Of a stretch of 12,091 nt of DNA, positions 7,252 through 12,091 are shown one piece after another. The translations under genes and the position numbers were made by a program. The notes below the pieces were generated by a model, which saw only the letters and a program-made list of their open reading frames with translations, was not told where the DNA came from and searched no databases. Within the stretch, counting starts at the first letter, position 1. Each line of letters begins with the position of its first letter. Source of the DNA: an uncultured Collinsella sp. GTDB taxonomy: Bacteria > Actinomycetota > Coriobacteriia > Coriobacteriales > Coriobacteriaceae. Where the stretch lies: contig URVD01000031.1 of NCBI GenBank assembly GCA_900551195.1, positions 1 through 12,091 on the forward strand, given 5' to 3'.

Positions 7252-8259
7252 TTACTCGGCGTGTGCGTAATCAACCTTGGCGCGGCGAGCGGTAGCCTTC
7301 TCCCAATCGCTGGTGCCCTCAAAGACATCCTGCTTGTAGGGATTGCGGCCGAGCTTCTTGGCGCGGTAGGCGATGTAGATGATCGCGGCGATGTTGGCGA
7401 CCAGTGCGGCGATCGAGACCGCAGTAGCGGCGCTGGGGTCGAGCGTGGAGTGGGTCACAAAGATGGACTCCTCCTGGAAGTACGGGAACACCTGGGCAAA
7501 CATGCACCAAATAGCCAGCGTAAAGGCGCGGTTCTGGATCCAGCCGCCCTTGTTCCAGATAAAGGCGGCGACGGTGGGCGCCAGCAGCAGTGCAAAGCCG
7601 CAGAACCAGGAGTGGGTGGGCAGGCAGTTGTAGGTGTAGCAGAAGTTCCAGATGTCGTAGGCGATGATGTAGACCCAGGTCATGTCGGGCCACAGCATGT
7701 CGGTCTTGTCCTCAGAGGCGTAGACACTCCACCAACCGGTCATGCAGAAGATGTTGATGATACCGGCGATGCCGTTGAACACGTTGTTCCAGCCGGCGAG
7801 CTGCGTGGCGCCCTCGGAGGTGACCCAGGTGGACTTGCCCAGGACAAAGAAGTGATAGGCGCTCTCAAAGTCGGACACGACGGCGATCATGATGTTGATG
7901 GCGACGATCACAAACGGCCACGCGCGGAACCAATGCGCCTTGCCGATCTTGCCCCACTGGTACTTAATGGCAATGAAGCCCCAGCAACCGGCCAGCGCCG
8001 CGTATACCTTGGCGTAGTGGAACCAGCTGTTCTGGTACACATGGGTGGGGTTGGTGAGCGCCCACTCGGCACCCTGTGAGACGCCGATGGCGATAGCGAC
8101 GCAGTAGATGGTCATGGCCAGCGGAGCCACGCCAAAGATGATGGCCGCGCCCAGCTTGGTGCGGCGGCCGACCTCGTTGAGCACGATCAGGCCAATAAAG
8201 ACCATGGCCCAGCCGGCCCAGTGGATAAGGGTATTGCTACCCCAAACATCGAACAGCAT
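7252..8259 (-). CDS. nine-helix membrane protein, DUF5692-like
   Basis: This 335-residue protein has about nine hydrophobic helices (near residues 11-29, 38-60, 82-99, 113-129, 158-180, 193-210, 218-235, 244-261 and 277-298) and a short charged cytoplasmic tail. It is unusually rich in Trp and Tyr and has several conserved-looking pairs in helices (HWAGWA, MTGWW, YDIWNF, THSWFCG). The opening, including IVLNEVGRRTK, matches my memory of the DUF5692 family, which has no known function; this assignment was not verified. The start ATG follows AGGAG at six bases. It lies 63 bp behind the TetR gene on the same strand, so the two are probably co-transcribed and the membrane protein may transport or sense the TetR ligand. 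No transporter signature or ATP-binding motif is visible. Confidence 0.85.
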   Translation of the reverse strand: MLFDVWGSNTLIHWAGWAMVFIGLIVLNEVGRRTKLGAAIIFGVAPLAMTIYCVAIAIGVSQGAEWALTNPTHVYQNSWFHYAKVYAALAGCWGFIAIKYQWGKIGKAHWFRAWPFVIVAINIMIAVVSDFESAYHFFVLGKSTWVTSEGATQLAGWNNVFNGIAGIINIFCMTGWWSVYASEDKTDMLWPDMTWVYIIAYDIWNFCYTYNCLPTHSWFCGFALLLAPTVAAFIWNKGGWIQNRAFTLAIWCMFAQVFPYFQEESIFVTHSTLDPSAATAVSIAALVANIAAIIYIAYRAKKLGRNPYKQDVFEGTSDWEKATARRAKVDYAHAE

Positions 8260-8277
8260 GCTGCTCTCCTTTCACAA

Positions 8278-8305
8278 GCCCGCGGCCCCTCTTCTGATCG
8301 CGGGC
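8278..8305 (-). promoter_or_regulatory. hairpin between TetR and membrane protein genes
   Basis: GCCCGCG (8278-8284) pairs perfectly with CGCGGGC (8299-8305) around a 14-nt loop. On the minus strand it is followed by TTGTG and then by the ribosome binding site of the membrane protein gene. With no proper T tract it is more likely a partial terminator or mRNA processing barrier that tunes downstream expression than a full stop. Confidence 0.35.
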
Positions 8306-8322
8306 AGTTTGGCCAAATGTCG

Positions 8323-8985
8323 TCAGTTCTGGGGCTTGCGCTCCTGATACTTGGCGGTATAGCCCTCGATATGGAGCGTCGAGGCGATGATTTCCTTGAC
8401 TGTCTCGTCGGGCACATCGGGGTGCGTGCGGATATACATCAGCAGCCCCATGATGAGGGTGTAGAACGTCTCGTAGACATGGTCGATGCGTAGCTCGTGA
8501 TGGGCGACAAAATCCACCACGGTGGTATCGCAGATATACTGCGCCACGCGCTGGACCACGTTGTGCAAAAAGCCGCCGTAGAGCGCGCCGCTGCTCGAGG
8601 TGAGCGTGCTCGGCAACTCGTGGCCGCTCACGACCAGGCGCTTAAAGAGCGGAGCAACGGTGTCGAGTGCGCCTTCGATGTCGCCAACCGTGCGGCTGGC
8701 GTTCCACTGCTCGAGCTCGGCGATAAAGCCGTCGATTGCCTCGTCCATAACGGCGGTGACGGCGGCATCCATATCGGCAAAGTAGTGGTAGAACAGCGAA
8801 CGCGTACAGCCAGCCCGCTTGGTCACGGCCGATACCGAAAGATGGGACACACCAAGCTCGGCGCTCACGGCGCGCACAGCGGCGAGGATCTCGCGACGGC
8901 GCTCGTCGCCCGTCAGGCGTTTTGCCGCGCTATCGGATGCGGGGACGGCATCGACCACAGAGATATCTGCTGCGTTGTTGCCCAT
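8323..8985 (-). CDS. TetR-family transcriptional regulator
   Basis: This 220-residue protein has a typical TetR N-terminal DNA-binding domain at about residues 27-75. The helix-turn-helix is near 47-70 (LSVSAVTKRAGCTRSLFYHYF), and the conserved FYHYF recognition end is clear. The C-terminal part (about 80-210) is all-helical and variable, as expected for a ligand-binding and dimer domain; nothing in it reveals the ligand. An extra 22-residue polar N-terminal extension precedes the domain. The start ATG at 8985 has GAAAGG upstream. The gene diverges from the oxidoreductase gene, and the region between them holds two matching dyads, so it most likely represses itself, the membrane protein behind it and the oxidoreductase. 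Confidence 0.93.
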   Translation of the reverse strand: MGNNAADISVVDAVPASDSAAKRLTGDERRREILAAVRAVSAELGVSHLSVSAVTKRAGCTRSLFYHYFADMDAAVTAVMDEAIDGFIAELEQWNASRTVGDIEGALDTVAPLFKRLVVSGHELPSTLTSSSGALYGGFLHNVVQRVAQYICDTTVVDFVAHHELRIDHVYETFYTLIMGLLMYIRTHPDVPDETVKEIIASTLHIEGYTAKYQERKPQN

Positions 8986-9033
8986 GTTTTGCCGCCTTTC
9001 ATCCTCTTTTGCCCGACCGTTCGCCTAACAGTC

Positions 9034-9062
9034 TTGAATATTGTTGACGGTTCGTCAATACT
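9034..9062 (+). promoter_or_regulatory. candidate promoter of the oxidoreductase gene
   Basis: TTGAAT (9034-9039) and AATACT (9057-9062) are separated by 17 bp and point toward the oxidoreductase. The first dyad (9044-9058) fills the spacer, where a bound repressor would block RNA polymerase. Hexamer matches are moderate. The predicted leader would be roughly 100 nt. Confidence 0.4.
9044..9058. promoter_or_regulatory. putative TetR operator 1
   Basis: TTGACG-GTT-CGTCAA is a perfect 15-bp dyad with 6-bp arms, centred at 9051 in the region between the divergent TetR and oxidoreductase genes. Size and position suit a TetR-family operator. It shares the TTGAC-N5-GTCAA pattern with the second site 23 bp away. 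Confidence 0.7.
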
Positions 9063-9066
9063 ATTT

Positions 9067-9081
9067 TTGACACAATGTCAA
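9067..9081. promoter_or_regulatory. putative TetR operator 2
   Basis: TTGACA-CAA-TGTCAA is a second perfect 15-bp dyad, centred at 9074. Its centre is 23 bp from that of operator 1, about two helical turns, which would place two repressor dimers on nearly the same face of the DNA. The outer flanks ATTGTTGAC (9040-9048) and GTCAACAAT (9077-9085) are also inverted copies of each other, so the whole region 9040-9085 is symmetric. Confidence 0.7.
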
Positions 9082-9174
9082 CAATGGCGGGTGAAAGGCA
9101 TGGGGGCATGCCCGGCCTGCAAAAAAAGAGGGGCGCTGCGGTCTCGCCGGGCTGTGGCAAGAGAAGGGACGACT

Positions 9175-11952
9175 ATGATTCTCAACGGACCGGGGATTAG
9201 CTATACCGAGCCCGATATCGGCGCGGAGTTCGTGCCGCCGATACCGGAGCATCCGCGCGAGGCCATCGTCAAACTGTGTGAGCACTGCACCAACCGCCTG
9301 CTGCACCGCGACGAGCTGCTGGGCTACGAGTACTGGTCGTTTGCCGAGGCCGCAACCGACGAGCAGGCCGAAGTGCTCTGCAAGATGAAGATGCGCCGTC
9401 CCTATACGCTGCCCGAGATGGTCAAGCTCACCGGCATGCCCGAAGCCGATATCGAGAAGATGCTCGACGACATGAGCTACACGGGTCTGCTCGAGTACAA
9501 CTGGGAAAACCCCGAGCGCGCCAAGCAGTGGGTGCTGCCCATGCTGGTGCCGGGTTCTGCCGAGTTCCTCAACATGCGCGTGAGCCAGCTCGAGGAACAC
9601 CCGGTCTATGCCAAGTTCTTTGAGCAGGCGTCCAAGGGACCGCTGTCCAAGGCCACGCCGATGGTGCCGCCCGGCGGTGCCGGCATCGGCATGCATGTCA
9701 TTCCGGTCGAGAAGGCCATCGATGCCGCGAGCACCTCGGTGCCGATCGAGCATATCGAGCATTGGCTCGACAAATACGATGGCAAATATGCCGCTAGCAC
9801 CTGCAGCTGCCGCGCGAGCCGTCGCGTGATGGGAGAGGGCTGCGCCGACGACCCGGCCGATTGGTGCATCGCCGTGGGCGATATGGCCGACTACGTGGTC
9901 GAGACCGATCGTGGCCATTACGTGACCCGCGACGAGGTTTACGACATCTTGCGCCAGGCCGAGGACAACGGCTTTGTGCACCAGATCACCAACATCGACG
10001 GTGAGAACAAAATCTTCGCCATCTGCAACTGCAACGTCAACGTGTGCTACGCCCTGCGCACTTCGCAGCTGTTCAACACGCCCAACCTGTCGCGCTCGGC
10101 CTATGTCGCCAAGGTCGAGAAGGACAAGTGCGTGGCCTGCGGTCGCTGCGTTGAGGTGTGTCCGGCCGGCGCCGCCAAACTGGGCCAGAAGCTCTGCAGC
10201 AAAAAGGCCGGCGGCCGCGTGCCCGAGTATCCGCGCCAGGAGCTGCCCGATGCCACCAAGTGGGATCACACCAAGTGGTCGCCCAACTACCGCAACGACA
10301 ACCGCATCGAGACGCACGAGTCTGGCACCGCGCCCTGCAAGACGGCTTGCCCCGCTCACGTTGCCGTTCAGGGCTACTTAAAGCTTGCGGCGCAGGGCCG
10401 CTGCGACGAGGCTCTGGCGCTCATCAAGCGCGAGAACCCGCTGCCCGCTATCTGCGGCCGTGTGTGCAACCGCCGCTGCGAGGATGCCTGCACCCGCGGC
10501 CGTGTGGACGCCGCCGTGGCTATCGACGAGGTCAAGAAGTTTATCGCCCAGCGCGATCTGGATGCCGCGACCCGCTATGTCCCACCTGTGGTGACCCCGA
10601 CGCGTGCCGGCGGCTTCGACCAGAAGATCGCCATCATCGGTGCCGGTCCGGCCGGCCTGTCTTGCGCTTTCTACCTGGCCGAGAAGGGCTACAAGCCCGT
10701 CGTGTTCGAGAAAAACGAGCGCCCGGGCGGCATGCTCACCTACGGCATTCCCAGCTTTAAGCTGCAGAAGGATGTTATCGAGGCCGAGGTCGAGGTCATT
10801 CGCCTGATGGGTGCCGAGTTCCGCTATGGCGTGGAAGTCGGTCGCGACGTGACGCTCGACGAGCTGCGCGCGCAGGGCTTTAAGGCCTTCTACGTGGCCA
10901 TTGGCTGCCAGGGCGGCCGCCTTGCCGGCATTCCGGGCGAGGATGCCGAGGATGTGACCGTGGCCGTCGACTTCCTTCGCGAGGTTAACAGCGGCAAGAT
11001 CGACGCGCTGCCCGGGCGCACCATCGTGGTGGGCGGCGGCAACGTGGCCATCGACGTCGCGCGCAACGCCTGCCGTCTGGGTTCCGAGCACGTTGAGATG
11101 TTCTGCCTGGAGAGCGAGGCCCAGATGCCTGCCAGCGAGGAGGAGCGTCGCGAGGCCATTGAGGACGGCGCGCACATTAGCTGCGGCTGGGGCCCCAAGG
11201 AGATTCACCTGGACGAGGCCGGTCGTGTGTGCGGTATCACCTTCAAGCGCTGCACGCGTGTCTTTGACGACGAGGGCCGTTTTGCGCCCGAGTATGACGA
11301 GAACGACTTGCGCCGTGTCGATGCCGACCGTGTCGTCATGTCCATTGGCCAGTCCATTGTGTGGGGCGACCTGCTGGCTGGCTCCAAGGTGGAGCTCGGC
11401 CGCGGCCAGGGTGCCCTTGCCGATCCGCAGACGTACCAGACCGCCGAGCCCGACATCTTTGTGGGCGGCGACGTCTACACTGGCCCCAGCTTTGCCATCG
11501 ATGCCATTGCCGCCGGTCACGAGGCCGCGGTGTCCATCCATCGCTTTGTGCAGCCGGGCTCCACGCTCACCATCGGCCGCAACCAGCGCCGCTACACCGC
11601 GCTTGACCGCGACGATGCCGTGATCGAAAGCTACGACAACGCGAGCCGCGAGGTTGCGCATGTGGACCGCGAACGCGAGAAGGCCGCGCCGTTTAGCGAG
11701 TACGTCGAGACCTTTACCGAGGAACAGGTGCGCGCCGAGACCGCTCGCTGCCTGGGCTGCGGCGCCTCGATCGTCGACCCCAACAAGTGTATTGGCTGCG
11801 GTCTGTGCACCACCAAGTGCGCGTTCGACGCCATCCATCTGGATCGCGACCGCCCCGAGTGCTCAACGATGGTCAAATACGAGCAAAAGCTCCCAAGCCT
11901 GGGCAAGTACGCGCTCAAGCGCGCCATTAAGATCAAATTCGGGAAGAAGTAA
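9175..11952 (+). CDS. GltD-like FAD/NAD(P) oxidoreductase with multiple Fe-S domains, 925 aa
   Basis: This large, probably cytoplasmic, enzyme is built like the glutamate synthase small subunit and NfnB family, with extra ferredoxin parts at both ends. In order: a Cys-containing N-terminal region with CEHC (35-38), a winged-helix-like stretch (about 75-110) and further cysteines (C210, C212, C223, C231, C284, C286, C291); a 4Fe-4S motif C319, C322, C325, C329; the GltD-type Fe-S domain (C388, C392, C427, C431, C435, C439); a FAD-binding motif IGAGPAG (488-494); an NAD(P)-binding VGGGNVA (619-625); the closing FAD motif VGGD (763-766); and a C-terminal 4Fe-4S motif C872, C875, C878, C882, preceded by C859 and C862. 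It likely moves electrons between NAD(P)H, FAD and ferredoxin or an unknown acceptor. The ATG at 9175 has AAGGGA upstream; an in-frame ATG at 9100 would add 25 residues. Divergent to TetR. Confidence 0.9.
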   Translation: MILNGPGISYTEPDIGAEFVPPIPEHPREAIVKLCEHCTNRLLHRDELLGYEYWSFAEAATDEQAEVLCKMKMRRPYTLPEMVKLTGMPEADIEKMLDDMSYTGLLEYNWENPERAKQWVLPMLVPGSAEFLNMRVSQLEEHPVYAKFFEQASKGPLSKATPMVPPGGAGIGMHVIPVEKAIDAASTSVPIEHIEHWLDKYDGKYAASTCSCRASRRVMGEGCADDPADWCIAVGDMADYVVETDRGHYVTRDEVYDILRQAEDNGFVHQITNIDGENKIFAICNCNVNVCYALRTSQLFNTPNLSRSAYVAKVEKDKCVACGRCVEVCPAGAAKLGQKLCSKKAGGRVPEYPRQELPDATKWDHTKWSPNYRNDNRIETHESGTAPCKTACPAHVAVQGYLKLAAQGRCDEALALIKRENPLPAICGRVCNRRCEDACTRGRVDAAVAIDEVKKFIAQRDLDAATRYVPPVVTPTRAGGFDQKIAIIGAGPAGLSCAFYLAEKGYKPVVFEKNERPGGMLTYGIPSFKLQKDVIEAEVEVIRLMGAEFRYGVEVGRDVTLDELRAQGFKAFYVAIGCQGGRLAGIPGEDAEDVTVAVDFLREVNSGKIDALPGRTIVVGGGNVAIDVARNACRLGSEHVEMFCLESEAQMPASEEERREAIEDGAHISCGWGPKEIHLDEAGRVCGITFKRCTRVFDDEGRFAPEYDENDLRRVDADRVVMSIGQSIVWGDLLAGSKVELGRGQGALADPQTYQTAEPDIFVGGDVYTGPSFAIDAIAAGHEAAVSIHRFVQPGSTLTIGRNQRRYTALDRDDAVIESYDNASREVAHVDREREKAAPFSEYVETFTEEQVRAETARCLGCGASIVDPNKCIGCGLCTTKCAFDAIHLDRDRPECSTMVKYEQKLPSLGKYALKRAIKIKFGKK

Positions 11953-11956
11953 TGAG

Positions 11957-11984
11957 GTTCCGCCGTTCTAACGAACGGCGGAAC
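11957..11984 (+). terminator. 12-bp perfect hairpin after the oxidoreductase gene
   Basis: GTTCCGCCGTTC (11957-11968) pairs perfectly with GAACGGCGGAAC (11973-11984) around a TAAC loop, starting four bases after the TAA stop. Position and stability suit a transcript end, but TGCCGACG follows instead of a T tract. It may protect the mRNA 3' end or act with another factor. Confidence 0.5.
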
Positions 11985-12002
11985 TGCCGACGCTGCGCGG
12001 CA

Positions 12003-12091
12003 CCCAGGTACCCCATCTTGCCCCTCAACTGCGGCGCCGCGGGCAAAAGCCCAGCGGACGCCTTGTTTCGGGGCAACCTGGGGGACCTGGG
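12003..12091. repeat. long imperfect hairpin at the right edge
   Basis: Positions 12003-12024 pair with 12070-12091 at 19 of 22 positions (CCCAGGT/ACCTGGG outside, TTGCCCC/GGGGCAA inside). Within the loop, GGCG-CCGC-GGGC (12033-12044) pairs with GCCC-a-GCGG-a-CGCC (12049-12062) around an AAAA loop, with two bulged A residues. CAA (12026-12028) can also pair with TTG (12063-12065). The element may continue past the window. A small mobile palindrome or a structured RNA are both possible. Confidence 0.6.

Noticed and set aside
8308..8317. 10-bp palindrome TTTGGCCAAA as an operator
   Set aside because: A single short palindrome just after the TetR stop codon, without a promoter or a second copy; chance is adequate.
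8497..9174. 226-codon N-terminal extension of the oxidoreductase frame
   Set aside because: It runs antisense through the TetR gene and across the operator region; the ribosome binding site and family-like sequence begin at 9175.
9061..11838. Long minus-strand open frames (9061-10359 and 10378-11838) opposite the oxidoreductase
   Set aside because: They mirror a well-supported gene, have no domain signatures and reflect GC-rich codon bias.

Overview
The window looks like chromosomal DNA from a high-GC member of the Coriobacteriia, most likely Collinsella or a close relative. This is inferred from GC-rich codon use in most genes, Shine-Dalgarno starts, a ClpB disaggregase, a DUF4143-type ATPase, and a very large Fe-S/FAD oxidoreductase beside a TetR regulator and a DUF5692-like membrane protein. 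No rRNA, tRNA, CRISPR array, transposase or phage gene was found.

Layout from left to right. (1) Positions 1-567, minus strand: the 5' part of a membrane-anchored protein of unknown function, starting with GTG and running off the left edge. (2) Positions 568-927: a 360-bp divergent intergenic region with a 13-bp REP-like palindrome, an A/T-rich dyad and a GC-rich leader hairpin next to the clpB ribosome binding site. (3) Positions 928-3555: clpB, closed by a strong terminator. (4) Positions 3690-3884: a 64-residue Pro/Lys-rich, acidic-tailed protein of unknown function. (5) Positions 4009-5445: a DUF4143-type AAA ATPase, less GC-biased than its neighbours, whose promoter lies in a 25-bp perfect inverted repeat nested in a direct repeat. 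(6) Positions 5519-7015, minus strand: a type II membrane protein with a very acidic cytoplasmic N-terminus. (7) Positions 7144-8985, minus strand: a TetR regulator followed by a nine-helix membrane protein, ending in a strong terminator. (8) Positions 8986-9174: a divergent regulatory region with two 15-bp dyads of the form TTGAC-N5-GTCAA. (9) Positions 9175-11952: a 925-residue multi-cluster GltD-like oxidoreductase. (10) Positions 11957-12091: three successive hairpins, the last a long imperfect one reaching the right edge.

How the genes may work together: the TetR gene, the membrane protein gene and the oxidoreductase gene share one operator region and read like one regulated module. In this model a TetR sensor binds the paired dyads and controls both a membrane protein and a soluble electron-transfer enzyme, perhaps in response to a small molecule. 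That is inference; substrate and inducer cannot be read from the sequence. The ATPase looks like an independent, possibly transferred, single-gene unit with its own unusual promoter. ClpB is housekeeping or stress-response.

The best candidates for something undescribed are the nested repeat promoter of the ATPase, the TetR/DUF5692/oxidoreductase module with its paired operators, and the structured 135 bp at the right edge.
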